Shown in pieces: positions 1 to 9,545 of a DNA stretch of 64,000 nt. The DNA is taken from positions 1,364,001 through 1,428,000 of the forward strand of contig NZ_CAKLDM010000002.1 of the NCBI RefSeq assembly GCF_921294215.1, read 5' to 3'. Made by a program: the position numbers and the translations under genes. How positions within the stretch are numbered: position 1 is the stretch's first letter; every line of letters starts with the position of its first letter. The notes below the pieces were generated by a model. The model did no database searches and was not told the DNA's origin. It saw only the letters and a program-made list of their open reading frames with translations. Source of the stretch: Vibrio marisflavi CECT 7928 (lineage in GTDB: Bacteria; Pseudomonadota; Gammaproteobacteria; Enterobacterales; Vibrionaceae).

Positions 1-965
1 TCTTGTTTTGCTAAGTTCAGTACGTTGGAGTCCACAGTCTCGACAGACAAAGCTTTCGCTTCGACCATAAATGGAGCATTGCGCAGTGCTGCGTCAAAGC
101 TGTTGTACTTTACGTTAACTAACATACGAACTTTAGGAATGGGTGTAAGGTTTAGTTTCGCTTCTGTAATAAATGCTAGTGAGCCTTCGGAGCCACATAA
201 TATGCGCGCTAAATCTAAACTCTGGCTCTTGTCATCCAAAGCATTTTTGAGATCGTACCCAGTGAGGAAACGGTTTAGTGGTGGAAATTTATCTAGAATA
301 TCTTGTCGATTTTCGCGACATACCTTTTCAGCTGTTTCAACCGCCTTACATGCAAAAGTATTTTGCTGTGGTTCCCCTCTTGAACCATCGGTTTCAAATA
401 TTGAACCATCAGCAAATACGGCTTGTAGCGATAAAACATGGTCTGACGTTTTACCGTATTTCAGTGAGCCTTGACCTGACGCATCAGTATTTATCATACC
501 ACCCAATGTCGCTCGGTTACTGGTAGATAAGTCGGGCGAAAAGAAATAACCGTAAGGCTTAACCGCTTGGTTTAACTGATCTTTGATTACACCAGACTGA
601 ACTCTCACCCAGCCTTCCTGTTCGTTAATTTCAAGCACTTGGTTCATATATCTTGATAGATCAACCACAATACCCTTAGTCAGCGACTGCCCATTTGTCC
701 CTGTCCCTCCGCCTCTGGGAGAAAAAGTCACATCCAAATAGCTCGGTTTTGAACTAACCTTAGTTATTAGGGAAACATCTTGTGTTGTCTTGGGATGGAC
801 CACAGCCTGTGGCAGCTGCTGGTAAACGCTGTTATCTGTTGCAACTGCGAGTCGACTTGAGTATTGAGTTTCGATGTCGCCGCTAAAACCTACTTTCTTC
901 AGGTCGTTTAGAAAATCCTGAACGGTAGGATCGACATCAGATTGTGTTTGTAATCTAGGTAACAT
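1..965 (-). CDS. ydiJ: YdiJ-type FAD/Fe-S D-2-hydroxyglutarate dehydrogenase, N-terminal part
   Basis: This is the first ~321 residues of a large flavoprotein; the rest lies beyond the left edge. I translated it by hand from the ATG at 963-965. It begins MLPRLQTQSDVDP and carries the FAD-binding (PCMH/FAD_binding_4) signature RGGGTGTNGQ, then GGMINTDASGQGSLKYGKTSDH. The N-terminus lines up closely with E. coli YdiJ (STDNSIYQLLPDAVV corresponds to ATDNSVYQQLPQAVV here). Full-length family members are ~1000 residues, with a C-terminal ferredoxin and CCG Fe-S region not visible here. The family oxidises D-2-hydroxy acids, D-2-hydroxyglutarate in characterised members, at the membrane side of respiration. 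It is divergent from the DUF3334 gene. Confidence 0.88.
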   Translation of the reverse strand, partial: MLPRLQTQSDVDPTVQDFLNDLKKVGFSGDIETQYSSRLAVATDNSVYQQLPQAVVHPKTTQDVSLITKVSSKPSYLDVTFSPRGGGTGTNGQSLTKGIVVDLSRYMNQVLEINEQEGWVRVQSGVIKDQLNQAVKPYGYFFSPDLSTSNRATLGGMINTDASGQGSLKYGKTSDHVLSLQAVFADGSIFETDGSRGEPQQNTFACKAVETAEKVCRENRQDILDKFPPLNRFLTGYDLKNALDDKSQSLDLARILCGSEGSLAFITEAKLNLTPIPKVRMLVNVKYNSFDAALRNAPFMVEAKALSVETVDSNVLNLAKQ

Positions 966-1181
966 TTGCTTCCTGCCCAACAATGCTGATCCGATCAGCA
1001 TCGGGTATTGAGTTATTTTAATATTAATCTTTTGATTTTGGTCACTTTACAACATTTGAAAAGGTGATCAAAACAGAATCTCAGTGCCACAATTAAGCAT
1101 ATGCTTGCTGAGCCGTTCATGCAGGTGTAAGTAGCGGATTTATTTGGATTGTAAATGCAGTGATTTTGAAATAGGCCAACA

Positions 1182-1868
1182 ATGAAAAAAAATAAGATTG
1201 TCACTACCGAAGATATTTTGTTAAAGCTATGCCAATCTGTATCTGGTGTCTTAACTTCTGCCACAGGTTCAAACATAACCTATTCAGCCATGGTACAGAA
1301 AATAACTAAGACAAGCTTAAAGCCGGACTATGGTTGCTTTGTATTGTTTGATGGCGGATTTTCTGGCTTAGTTGTTATTAATTTTACCGCAAAGTCTGCA
1401 CTTGAAATCTACACCAATTACATGAGAAATATGGGAATCCCCGAAGAAGAGCTTGCGATTGTTCATACCTCTGACGAAGTGGGTGATGTATTGGGCGAGC
1501 TGATGAACCAGTTGGTCGGCGACTTTACCAATCGAATACGCAAAGAGCTAAGGACTGACATCACTCAAAACCAACCTAAAATGCTTTCGCTAAATAAACA
1601 GGTGGTACTGTCTGTCGATACCAACCTAGATAGACCTCAAGTGAGAAGAGTTACCTTTTCAACAGAGGGTAATAACATTTTCTATCTTGAGTTAGCCATG
1701 GATAAAACTGAGTTCATTCAATTGGAAGAGTTTGAAGTTTCTGACGACGACAGCCCTGATGCTATTCTTGAACAAGCCCAGCAACGCAAGCGTAACCAAG
1801 CAGAAGAACAGTCCTCAGCGAGCCAGCCTGACATTTCTGATGATCTACTCGACGAATTAGGCATCTAA
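1182..1868 (+). CDS. DUF3334 family protein (CheX-like fold suspected)
   Basis: A soluble 228-residue protein without signal peptide or membrane segment. The body (residues ~20-180) contains FDGGFSGLVVINF and EEELAIVHTSDEVGDVLGELMNQLVGD. The second motif is the kind of helix seen in CheX/CheC-type phosphatases (E..D.LGE..N...G). The C-terminus is acidic and low in complexity. I recognise it as the Vibrio DUF3334 family; a link to chemotaxis or phosphatase activity is inference from that helix only. The ATG is preceded by AGGCC at a normal distance. The gene stands alone and ends at a clear terminator. Confidence 0.8.
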   Translation: MKKNKIVTTEDILLKLCQSVSGVLTSATGSNITYSAMVQKITKTSLKPDYGCFVLFDGGFSGLVVINFTAKSALEIYTNYMRNMGIPEEELAIVHTSDEVGDVLGELMNQLVGDFTNRIRKELRTDITQNQPKMLSLNKQVVLSVDTNLDRPQVRRVTFSTEGNNIFYLELAMDKTEFIQLEEFEVSDDDSPDAILEQAQQRKRNQAEEQSSASQPDISDDLLDELGI

Positions 1869-1941
1869 CAGCTTAGGCAACCGTGAGGTAGCATTTTTTA
1901 GTAATCCATACACGTAAACCATTAAGAATTAAAGACTAATT

Positions 1942-1978
1942 AAGAGCCTCGGACACCTTTTAACTCCGAGGCTCTTTT
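1942..1978 (+). terminator. Rho-independent terminator after the DUF3334 gene
   Basis: Arms AGAGCCTCGGA (1943-1953) and TCCGAGGCTCT (1965-1975) form an 11-bp stem with an 11-nt loop, followed by a short T run. Confidence 0.85.
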
Positions 1979-2038
1979 ACTTAGTTAGCAAAAACGTTAA
2001 AATGGTCGACTTTATTATTGTCAGGCCATTTCTCATCG

Positions 2039-2722
2039 ATGGATAAACAGAAAGCTCTAAAGAAGATCGCCAAGTGCCTAGAGTTGGGTAACTCAGCAAA
2101 CGTAAATGAAGCTGCAAATGCCATAAAAATGGCACACCGCTTAATGCTGAAGTATGGTCTTGATAAAGACGATATAGAATTTATCAAGATGGGTAAAACC
2201 CAGTCCACACACTTACTGCCAGCTAACATTAGTTCAACTTTATTGCGAGTTATACGTGGAATAAACACAAAGTTTGGTGTTGAAGCTGTGCTGCTGAATC
2301 ACAAAGGTCTTAAGAGAGTTGAGTTTATTGGGGAAGCCGATAGAGCCATTTTTGCTGCATTCGCTTTTGACATCATTTACCGAGAACTTAATGAGCATAC
2401 TGGCAAATTTCGAAATAGCTTTGCTGGTACTGGTACATCAACGCTAGAAGTCACTCGTCGAGTTAACTCGTTTGTTTCTGGCTGGGTCGAAGGTGCTTTG
2501 GAAAAGCTACCAATTATTGCTCCAGACGATGAATCGACAAATAAGATTAATAACTACATCGACAAAGAGTTTAAAAACATCGACCGAGAAACGTTTAAGC
2601 AACAGCTTAAAGAAGCAATGAAAAACATAACAGAAGATTACGAAGTCGGATTAAAGAAAGGCAGAAAAGTTTCAGTAAGCCGTCCAATTGATGGAGCCCA
2701 GGCTCCTAAGATGTTGAGATAA
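2039..2722 (+). CDS. DUF2786 domain protein
   Basis: 227 residues from ATG 2039. The N-terminal ~45 residues (MDKQKALKKIAKCLELG, then NEAANAIKMAHRLMLKYGL) match the DUF2786 helical domain, which occurs in phage and bacterial proteins of unknown role. The remaining part contains RRVNSFVSGWVEGAL and a lysine-rich C-terminus. The frame stays open upstream to a TTG at 2018; no strong ribosome site supports either start, and ATG 2039 begins exactly at the conserved domain. No function can be assigned. It lies upstream of the Sel1/J-domain gene with a 171-bp gap. Confidence 0.78.
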   Translation: MDKQKALKKIAKCLELGNSANVNEAANAIKMAHRLMLKYGLDKDDIEFIKMGKTQSTHLLPANISSTLLRVIRGINTKFGVEAVLLNHKGLKRVEFIGEADRAIFAAFAFDIIYRELNEHTGKFRNSFAGTGTSTLEVTRRVNSFVSGWVEGALEKLPIIAPDDESTNKINNYIDKEFKNIDRETFKQQLKEAMKNITEDYEVGLKKGRKVSVSRPIDGAQAPKMLR

Positions 2723-2893
2723 TAGCTAATCATCAGCTTTGTTTAATTCATTACACCAATTTTCACATTCCGTTCGGCTCTCTATAACCTGACATGCTAA
2801 ACTTAATTTGCTTTAGCGCTACCGTAGCAGCTTTATAACCCCGGCTGCTATTCAGGTAATAGTACATGGATGTAATGATTGGGTGGTGACATC

Positions 2894-3946
2894 TTGCGAC
2901 AAATTCTCCCTCAGATTCTTCTACTCGTTTTTTTCGCGAACGTTCCACTTGCATTCGCTGAATCTATTCAATCTCTCACCACATTAGCCGAGAAAAATGA
3001 CGCAAAGTCACAATACGCATTAGCTAAGCTGTACGAACTTGGCAACAAAGAACTTTCACCTGATAAACAAGCTGCTTTCTACTGGTATCAACAGTCAGCG
3101 CAAAATGGCTATGACCCAGCGAAGTTTAAACTTTCTAAAGCCTATATAAACGGAATTGGAACAAAGAAAAATGTTCCACAAGGGCTATTTTGGCTCATCG
3201 ATTTAGCTATCAACGGTAATGTTGATGCACAGCTTACTCTTGGCAAAGTTTACCAAAATTTAAAGCAGCCTCCCGACCCCATCGATATGGCCGAAGTTTG
3301 GTATCAGGTTGCTTCTGGAAAAAGTTCCGTTGCAGAAGAGGCCTATTCCAAAATCCTGGAAAGCAAATACAATGCTCGACGAGCCAAACAGATATCATAC
3401 ATAGACCAATTGAACTCGGTATTTCCGGAAGATTCAGAGTCCCTCACTTCACCGACGTCTCCACCTGAAGGTTTGGAAACCTTGTCTATTGTTGAGTACG
3501 TAATCACTATGATAGCAGTTGCGACTCTATCTACTTCAATTGTAGTGTTCAGGAGAAGGCAGCAAAGAAAGCAAACGGTGAGCAATTCAGAAAACCAAGA
3601 TAAAGACAAAAATATTGCCAATCAAGTCCAACTTATAAACCAGCAGAAAAAGCAGATCAGCCTGCTGTATCGTGAGTTAAAGAAACAACAGAACCAATCT
3701 AGGAACTCAACGAACCAAAATAACGATAAATCAAAAGAGAAAGCTGCAAGTCAAACACCGACTCAGTTACAGCTCGCTTGTACACTCTTTGGCTTCCGAG
3801 TAAACAGTATCCCCGAAGAAAAAAAAGTAAAACTTCGATTTAAGCAGCTCTCTAAAATTTACCATCCAGACATAAATGGAAGCGAGGATGAAATGAAGAG
3901 ACTGAATGCAGCACTAAAGATAATATTGTCTCAAGCTAATAAATAG
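2894..3946 (+). CDS. Secreted Sel1-repeat protein with membrane anchor and C-terminal J domain
   Basis: Read from TTG 2894, which follows GGTGGTG, this is a 350-residue protein; TTG 2879 is an alternative start. Order of parts: a signal peptide ending AFA; Sel1-like/TPR repeats to ~residue 160 (KSQYALAKLYELG, AAFYWYQQSAQNG, AQLTLGKVY); a hydrophobic segment at ~198-219 followed by RRRQQRKQ; a Gln/Asn/Lys-rich coiled stretch; and a J domain with HPD at 324-326. The positive residues after the membrane segment put the repeats in the periplasm and the J domain in the cytoplasm, where it could recruit DnaK. The client and role are unknown. DjlA-type membrane J proteins are a distant parallel, but they lack periplasmic Sel1 repeats. 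Confidence 0.8.
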   Translation: MRQILPQILLLVFFANVPLAFAESIQSLTTLAEKNDAKSQYALAKLYELGNKELSPDKQAAFYWYQQSAQNGYDPAKFKLSKAYINGIGTKKNVPQGLFWLIDLAINGNVDAQLTLGKVYQNLKQPPDPIDMAEVWYQVASGKSSVAEEAYSKILESKYNARRAKQISYIDQLNSVFPEDSESLTSPTSPPEGLETLSIVEYVITMIAVATLSTSIVVFRRRQQRKQTVSNSENQDKDKNIANQVQLINQQKKQISLLYRELKKQQNQSRNSTNQNNDKSKEKAASQTPTQLQLACTLFGFRVNSIPEEKKVKLRFKQLSKIYHPDINGSEDEMKRLNAALKIILSQANK

Positions 3947-4136
3947 TTACACCGGATAACTCTATGTTTCAGCTAGCATGTAAGCAATCGATCTCCTTCT
4001 CAATTGGCATCTTATAAAGTTAACTCGACCTACTTTTATATGTCATAATCACAAGCGAAAATAAAATCCCCAATACAAGCTCTACATATAAATCACTAAA
4101 TTGGAGCAGTGGGAAATAGTGAAGTAAGGGGAAGAT

Positions 4137-4328
4137 ATGTTCACAATAGAAGGCGTTTGTGATTGGTGTAAAAAGCCTAGCTTACTGGTTAGACATGACT
4201 ACCTTGATGGTAAATCGAATCTGTCATGTAAAGAGTGTTATTCACTTGCAACTCTTGATGTCAGGCAGTTTAACCTAGGTGAGCTAGAACAAAGAAGACG
4301 TGAAGAAAGCCAATCTCTAAATATATAA
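4137..4328 (+). CDS. Small zinc-ribbon-like protein
   Basis: A 63-residue protein with two CxxC pairs, CDWC (residues 8-11) and CKEC (31-34), about 20 residues apart. This spacing suits binding of one zinc ion. The C-terminus is a charged helix (GELEQRRREE). The start is well supported by AAGGGGAAG just upstream of the ATG, and the gene ends shortly before a terminator. No signal peptide is present, so it is probably cytoplasmic. I do not recognise a named family; a role in nucleic-acid or protein binding is only suggested by the zinc motif. Confidence 0.72.
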   Translation: MFTIEGVCDWCKKPSLLVRHDYLDGKSNLSCKECYSLATLDVRQFNLGELEQRRREESQSLNI

Positions 4329-4363
4329 TCTTCATGATGTTTTAAGCATTTCATGCCAAACTA

Positions 4364-4390
4364 AGCGTCGCATCTGTCGGCGCTTTTTAG
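4364..4390 (+). terminator. Terminator after the small zinc-ribbon gene
   Basis: AGCGTCG (4364-4370) pairs with CGGCGCT (4378-4384) including one G-U pair, with a 7-nt loop, followed by TTTTAG. Confidence 0.7.
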
Positions 4391-4392
4391 TT

Positions 4393-4718
4393 TGCCTTTT
4401 AAACTGTGTTTTTAAACATTGTTTAATAGTGCATTTAGTACTACTTCCTCCCTCACCTCTCTCTTGTAAATCAACCTTCGCTCGCTCACCAGACAAGTCT
4501 TATTTAGTTTGTGCTTGGTCCAATTATTTACCTGTACGACCATTCCAATACCCACAATATTCGTAGCAAAAACCTGAATGTAACCAGTAATACATTTGTG
4601 ACACCCTTAACATTTACTCAGATCACTAAAGCTTCTCAAAATAGATACAATTCCCTTATATACAATTACTTAAAAAGAATCGATGTCAGTCTAATTAATA
4701 TTGGGGCAAAAATTCACC
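4393..4718. other. Intergenic stretch before the SulA promoter
   Basis: AT-rich sequence with no recognisable gene. A 97-codon open frame crosses it at 4511-4804, but it has no ribosome site, no family resemblance, and runs into the SulA promoter and start. I see nothing else in it. Confidence 0.5.
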
Positions 4719-4761
4719 TTGATTGGTATACAAAAAAGAACTACTGTTTATCTATACAGTA
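4719..4761 (+). promoter_or_regulatory. SOS promoter with LexA box upstream of sulA
   Basis: TACTGTTTATCTATACAGTA at 4742-4761 is CTG-N10-CAG with matching flanks, differing little from the E. coli LexA consensus (TACTGTATATATATACAGTA). A candidate -35 TTGATT (4719-4724) lies 17 bp before TACTGT (4742-4747), so the LexA box would cover the -10 element and block polymerase. A ribosome site AAGGA follows just before the ATG at 4782. The box is seen in the sequence; repression by LexA is inferred from the known regulon. Confidence 0.88.
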
Positions 4762-4781
4762 TGTATATAAGGACAGTAACC

Positions 4782-5141
4782 ATGTATCAAGCAAGCGCAC
4801 ATAACCACTTTTCAAACCAAGTACATCCTGCTATTCAGCAAACCTGTGACATCGACTTTTTCGACAAACTGGAAGTGCTGTCTCAGCAAGATCAGTGGAT
4901 ACTGTTTACATCTGAATGCCCCAAAATTAGCTCCTTGGACTTAACCTCTTCTCAAGTTAATCCCAAAAAGATCATACAAATGAAACCATCTCATACTCAG
5001 TCTGAACTTCAAATCGTAGTGCGCGCTATCAAGGCAGGGAATGCAAGTGCAATTGTAGCGTCAGGTAAAATTAATATTGTTAACCAAAACTTGCTTAAGC
5101 AACTCGCGCATGAGCACCATTGTGAAGTATTTTTCCTATGA
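4782..5141 (+). CDS. sulA: SulA-like SOS cell-division inhibitor
   Basis: 119 residues from ATG 4782, preceded by AAGGA with an 8-nt spacer. The central region (WILFTSECPKISS, then IIQMKPSHTQSELQIVVRAIKAGNASAIVASGKI) resembles the RecA-like core of SulA/ImuA-type proteins. In E. coli SulA the matching part is [31 protein letters not shown]. SulA binds FtsZ and stops division during the SOS response. The LexA box overlapping the promoter strongly supports this assignment. Sequence similarity alone is modest, so an ImuA/SulA-family relative with a different partner remains possible. The frame is open further upstream to 4701, but that would run through the promoter. Confidence 0.8.
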   Translation: MYQASAHNHFSNQVHPAIQQTCDIDFFDKLEVLSQQDQWILFTSECPKISSLDLTSSQVNPKKIIQMKPSHTQSELQIVVRAIKAGNASAIVASGKINIVNQNLLKQLAHEHHCEVFFL

Positions 5142-5310
5142 CATACTTAGGCTGCTTGCCTATTTTCAACTAGTTCACTGCTTTTGATTCTAAGCTTTTT
5201 ATTGGCTACAACAGGTTCTCACACTCCCCCTAGGTCGGGACCTTGCCGATGCATTAATATAAGGCTTGGAGTCAATTTTTTATTCCTCCTTTGTTAGCCA
5301 ATCAGTTTTT

Positions 5311-5326
5311 AAGCAAACGTTTGCTT
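5311..5326 (+). promoter_or_regulatory. PurR box upstream of purC
   Basis: AAGCAAACGTTTGCTT is a perfect 16-bp palindrome matching the PurR operator pattern (GCAANCGNTTGC core). It lies 112 bp before the purC start. A possible extended -10 element TGGTATCAT is at 5352-5360. Repression by PurR with hypoxanthine or guanine is inferred from the known regulon. Confidence 0.85.
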
Positions 5327-5438
5327 TTTTACTAGCGACATAAATTAGTTCTGGTATCATGCGTCGCATATGTAAGGCTGAAGTACTCAGTTCTTTGGCT
5401 ATTAAATGTAACATTGATATTACGATAGGATTATGTCG

Positions 5439-6542
5439 ATGAACCTTGCTGATCAAGTTCTTGCTGTTAATAATGACCTCCCAATTCGTACAAATAAACC
5501 TGTACACAGTGGAAAAGTACGCTCTGTTTACTGGCTCACTGATGAAGACAGCCAACGCCTAATTCAAGAAAAAGGCTATGACGTTGCCTCTGACGCGCCT
5601 TTAGCAATTATGGTTATTAGCGATAGAATTTCAGCATTTGATTGCATTTGGCATGCTCAAGGTGGCTTAAAAGGTGTACCAGGTAAAGGAGCAGCGCTCA
5701 ATGCTATCTCAAATCATTGGTTCAAGCTCTTTAAAGAAAATGGTTTAGCGGATAGCCATATTTTGGATATCCCACACCCATTTGTTTGGATTGTTCAAAA
5801 AGCTAAACCAGTCAAAATTGAAGCTATTTGTCGCCAGTACCTTACTGGTTCAATGTGGCGCTCATACGAGAAAGGCGAGCGAGAGTTCTGTGGTATCAAA
5901 CTTCCTGAAGGGCTTGGTAAAGATAAAGCATTACCAGAGATACTTATTACTCCATCAACGAAAGGAATCCTGAAAGGCATTCCTGGAGTACCTGAAGCCG
6001 ATGATGTGAATATCAGCCGCAAAAACATCGAAGATAACTTTGCTGAGTTTAACTTCTCATCTGCTGAAGATATCAATCTTTATGAGAAATACCTAAAGCA
6101 AGGCTTTGAGCTAATCGGTAAGTCTCTAGCCGAAATCGATCAGATATTCGTTGATACTAAATTTGAGTTTGGCTACGTTGAAGACGCAGAAGGTAACGAA
6201 AAGCTTATCTATATGGATGAAGTTGGCACACCTGACTCTTCAAGAATTTGGGATAAAAACGAATATCTACAGAACAATATCGTAGAGAACTCAAAAGAAG
6301 GTTTCCGACAGTTCTTGCTCAATCACTTCCCAGATCCAGATATTTTACTTAATAAAAATCGCATGGATGAGCGAGAAGCATTAGCACGTAACAATGAGCT
6401 ACCTACTGACTCTTTAATGGATCTTTCTCGCACTTACATTAATATTGCCGAGAAAATTACTGGCCAGAAAATTGTTTTAAGCAAAAACCCAAAACAAGAG
6501 ATTATTGATGTTCTTAGCCGTGACTATGGATTAATTGATTAA
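5439..6542 (+). CDS. purC: Phosphoribosylaminoimidazole-succinocarboxamide synthase
   Basis: SAICAR synthase of purine synthesis: CAIR + aspartate + ATP gives SAICAR. The protein is 367 residues from ATG 5439, chosen because AGGA sits 8 nt upstream; ATG 5433 would be too close. It begins [18 protein letters not shown], as Vibrio PurC does. Visible motifs are [10 protein letters not shown] (ATP loop), ISDRISAFD, and the C-terminal half [12 protein letters not shown]. This is the long form, closer to yeast Ade1 than to the ~237-residue E. coli PurC. It is a single gene, with a PurR box upstream and a bidirectional terminator shared with convergent gyrA. Confidence 0.96.
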   Translation: MNLADQVLAVNNDLPIRTNKPVHSGKVRSVYWLTDEDSQRLIQEKGYDVASDAPLAIMVISDRISAFDCIWHAQGGLKGVPGKGAALNAISNHWFKLFKENGLADSHILDIPHPFVWIVQKAKPVKIEAICRQYLTGSMWRSYEKGEREFCGIKLPEGLGKDKALPEILITPSTKGILKGIPGVPEADDVNISRKNIEDNFAEFNFSSAEDINLYEKYLKQGFELIGKSLAEIDQIFVDTKFEFGYVEDAEGNEKLIYMDEVGTPDSSRIWDKNEYLQNNIVENSKEGFRQFLLNHFPDPDILLNKNRMDEREALARNNELPTDSLMDLSRTYINIAEKITGQKIVLSKNPKQEIIDVLSRDYGLID

Positions 6543-6577
6543 TATTCATAGCACCAGTTCTATAGTAGAAACCAAAA

Positions 6578-6606
6578 AGAAAGCCGAGCATTATGCTCGG
6601 CTTTCT
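6578..6606. terminator. Bidirectional terminator between purC and gyrA
   Basis: AGAAAGCCGAGCA (6578-6590) and TGCTCGGCTTTCT (6594-6606) form a 13-bp stem with a 3-nt loop. A and T flanks serve both the purC and gyrA transcripts. Confidence 0.88.
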
Positions 6607-6624
6607 GCTGTTAGTGTTAACGAA

Positions 6625-9246
6625 TTACTCAGTATCGCCTGACGACGTTTCAGAGTTTTCTTCGTTAGAAGCTGTTACAGCCCCTTCCTCTAACTCTTCT
6701 TCAGATAGTTCAGCTTCTTCAACTTCATCGATGCGCTGTAGGCCTACAACATGCTCGTCTTCAGCAGTTCGAATTAAGGTTACACCTTGAGTATTTCGGC
6801 CAACCTGACTCACTTCAGCCACTCTAGTGCGAACCAGTGTTCCAGCATCAGTAATCATCATCATCTCGTCGCCTTCCTCAGTTTGGATTGCGCCGACTAC
6901 TGGACCATTACGCTCTGAAACCTTAATTGACACTACGCCTTGAGTCGCCCTACCTTTCGTCGGGTACTCTTCTAGGGTTGTACGCTTACCATAGCCGTTA
7001 AGTGTCACGGTTAATATATCACCGTCGTTAGAAGGTACGATTAGCGAGACAACTTGATCGCCTTCCTCAACTAACTTCATACCGCGAACACCCGCTGCAG
7101 TGCGGCCCATTGGCCTTACTTTATCTTCTTTAAAGCGAACCACTTTACCCGCTTTAGAGAACAGCATAATATCACTGTCGCCATCAGTAATATCAACACC
7201 GATTAAAGAGTCGTCATCACGAAGGTTAACAGCAATAAGACCATTTGAACGAACGTTTGCAAACTGATCTAGAGATGTTTTCTTAACCGTGCCGTCGCCT
7301 GTTGCCATGAAGATGTACTTGTCATCGCTAAACTCAGACACAGGAAGAATTGCAGTAATACGCTCATTCTCTTCTAGTGGAAGAATATTAACAATTGGCT
7401 TGCCTCGAGCTGTTCTACTTGCAAGAGGTAATTGATAAACCTTCAAGCGATAAGTTTTACCACGAGTTGAGAAACATAGAATGTTATCGTGGGTATTCGC
7501 CACCAATAATCTTTCTATGTAGTCTTCTTCTTTCATCTTGGTGGCACTCTTACCTTTACCACCACGACGTTGTGCTTCGTAGTCACTGAGGATCTGGTAT
7601 TTCACGTAGCCTTCATGTGACAATGTCACGACAACATCTTCACGAGCGATGAGCTCTTCCATGTCGATATCGTGACTCGCTGCAGTAATTTCAGTTCTAC
7701 GCTCATCACCGAAGCCATCTCTTACAGCTTCTAGTTCTTCGCGGATAACTTCCATCAAACGCTCTGTACTCGCTAAGATATGCATTAGCTCAGCGATTTC
7801 TTCTAGTAGCGCTTTGTACTCGTCTAGGATTTTTTCATGTTCCAGACCAGTAAGCTTTTGTAAACGAAGATCTAGAATTGCTTGGGCTTGTTGATCTGTT
7901 AAGAAGTATTGGCCATCACGGATACCAAATTGCTCTTCTAACCAGTCAGGTCGGGCTGCATTAGTCCCTGCACGTTCAAGCATTGCAGAAACATTACCCA
8001 GATCCCAACCGCGAGAAGTTAGCCCTTCTTTAGCGATAGCTGGTGTTGCCGCATGACGAATTAGTTCGATAATTTCATCAATATTCGCTAGCGCTAGTGC
8101 CAAACCTTCTAAGATATGAGCACGATCGCGAGCTTTCTTCAATTCATAGATAGTACGACGAGTCACCACTTCACGACGGTGATCAACGAAGCACTTCAAC
8201 ATGTCTTTAAGATTAAACAGCTGTGGTTGGCCATTGTTTAGCGCAACCATATTGATACCGAATGTAGTTTGTAGCTGAGTCTGAGCGTATAAGTTATTCA
8301 GAACAACCTCACCCACTGCGTCACGCTTACATTCGATAACAATACGCATACCATCTTTGTCAGACTCATCGCGAAGTGCACTAATGCCTTCGACTTTCTT
8401 GTCTTTAACTAGCTCTGCGATTTTTTCAATCAAACGAGCTTTGTTCACTTGGTATGGAATCTCAGTGACAATAATGGTTTCTTTGCCATTCTTGTCAGTT
8501 TCGATATCAGCCTTAGAACGCATGTAAATCTTACCACGCCCTGTTTTATAGGCATCAACGATACCTTTACGACCGCTAATTAGTGCAGCCGTTGGGAAAT
8601 CTGGTCCCGGAATGAAATCCATCAGTTCATCAATCGTGATAGATTCATTGTTGATGTATGCTAAACAGCCATCGATCACTTCTGTTAGGTTATGAGGCGG
8701 GATGTTCGTCGCCATACCAACCGCTATACCTGAAGCGCCATTGACGAGTAGATTTGGAACTTTAGTTGGTAAAACTGCTGGGATTTGTTCAGTACCATCG
8801 TAGTTTGGTACGTAATCTACAGTTTCTTTATCCAAATCTGCCAATAATTCGTGGGCAATTTTTGCCATGCGTACTTCGGTATAACGCATTGCCGCAGCGG
8901 AATCACCATCAATCGAACCAAAGTTTCCTTGGCCGTCGACCAACATATAACGAAGTGAGAATGGCTGAGCCATACGCACAATAGTGTCATAAACTGCGCT
9001 ATCACCATGAGGGTGATATTTACCAATTACATCGCCAACAACACGGGCAGATTTTTTATATGGTTTGTTCCAATCATTACCTAGTACATTCATCGCGTAT
9101 AAAACACGACGGTGAACAGGCTTAAGGCCATCACGCACGTCTGGAAGAGCTCGACCAACGATAACTGACATCGCATAGTCTAGGTATGAACCTCGTAGCT
9201 CATCTTCAATATTTACGGGTGTGATCTCTTTCGCTAGATCGCTCAT
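6625..9246 (-). CDS. gyrA: DNA gyrase subunit A
   Basis: 873 residues. It is the breakage-reunion subunit of gyrase (A2B2), which introduces negative supercoils. Numbering matches E. coli through the active site: Tyr122 in AAMRYTE is the DNA-linking tyrosine. The quinolone-resistance region reads [11 protein letters not shown] with Ser83 and Asp87, the usual wild-type residues. The GyrA box QRRGGKGK required for wrapping is present at the start of the C-terminal beta-pinwheel. The acidic tail ([13 protein letters not shown]) is typical. The gene is transcribed alone, convergent to purC and divergent from ubiG. Confidence 0.98.
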   Translation of the reverse strand: MSDLAKEITPVNIEDELRGSYLDYAMSVIVGRALPDVRDGLKPVHRRVLYAMNVLGNDWNKPYKKSARVVGDVIGKYHPHGDSAVYDTIVRMAQPFSLRYMLVDGQGNFGSIDGDSAAAMRYTEVRMAKIAHELLADLDKETVDYVPNYDGTEQIPAVLPTKVPNLLVNGASGIAVGMATNIPPHNLTEVIDGCLAYINNESITIDELMDFIPGPDFPTAALISGRKGIVDAYKTGRGKIYMRSKADIETDKNGKETIIVTEIPYQVNKARLIEKIAELVKDKKVEGISALRDESDKDGMRIVIECKRDAVGEVVLNNLYAQTQLQTTFGINMVALNNGQPQLFNLKDMLKCFVDHRREVVTRRTIYELKKARDRAHILEGLALALANIDEIIELIRHAATPAIAKEGLTSRGWDLGNVSAMLERAGTNAARPDWLEEQFGIRDGQYFLTDQQAQAILDLRLQKLTGLEHEKILDEYKALLEEIAELMHILASTERLMEVIREELEAVRDGFGDERRTEITAASHDIDMEELIAREDVVVTLSHEGYVKYQILSDYEAQRRGGKGKSATKMKEEDYIERLLVANTHDNILCFSTRGKTYRLKVYQLPLASRTARGKPIVNILPLEENERITAILPVSEFSDDKYIFMATGDGTVKKTSLDQFANVRSNGLIAVNLRDDDSLIGVDITDGDSDIMLFSKAGKVVRFKEDKVRPMGRTAAGVRGMKLVEEGDQVVSLIVPSNDGDILTVTLNGYGKRTTLEEYPTKGRATQGVVSIKVSERNGPVVGAIQTEEGDEMMMITDAGTLVRTRVAEVSQVGRNTQGVTLIRTAEDEHVVGLQRIDEVEEAELSEEELEEGAVTASNEENSETSSGDTE

Positions 9247-9545
9247 AGAGCAGTTGTCCCTCTACAGTTTGATCGTATATTTGATACGTATAAGGTATGA
9301 AAATATAACACAGAATTATCCCATTCGGCATCACTTTCCCTGCCCATTTATCAACTTGTGAAGGTGGTTAAGGTACAATTGTTTATAAATTGAACCGTGT
9401 TGAATCCATACACATTCAAATGGCTATTTTTTGCCCTATTAACTACCTCGAAATAGCATATATAACTATTCAATAGTTCTAGGTATAATTCCGCCCATAT
9501 GAAGGTCTACAGGCCCATGGAAATATTGCTAGTGAGTGCATCGAA
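9247..9545. other. Divergent gyrA/ubiG promoter region
   Basis: 299 bp of AT-rich sequence between the two divergent starts. No gene is visible. It must hold both promoters, but I could not pick convincing -35/-10 pairs, nor a strong ribosome site before the ubiG ATG. Confidence 0.5.

Noticed and set aside
1013..1276. 87-codon minus-strand frame opposite the DUF3334 start
   Set aside because: It overlaps the start of a clear gene and shows no coding character; it is a reading-frame shadow.
4511..4804. 97-codon plus-strand frame upstream of sulA
   Set aside because: No ribosome site or family resemblance. It runs through the LexA-controlled promoter and past the sulA start.
7000..9246. Quinolone-resistance mutation in gyrA
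   Set aside because: Positions 83 and 87 are Ser and Asp, the usual sensitive residues.
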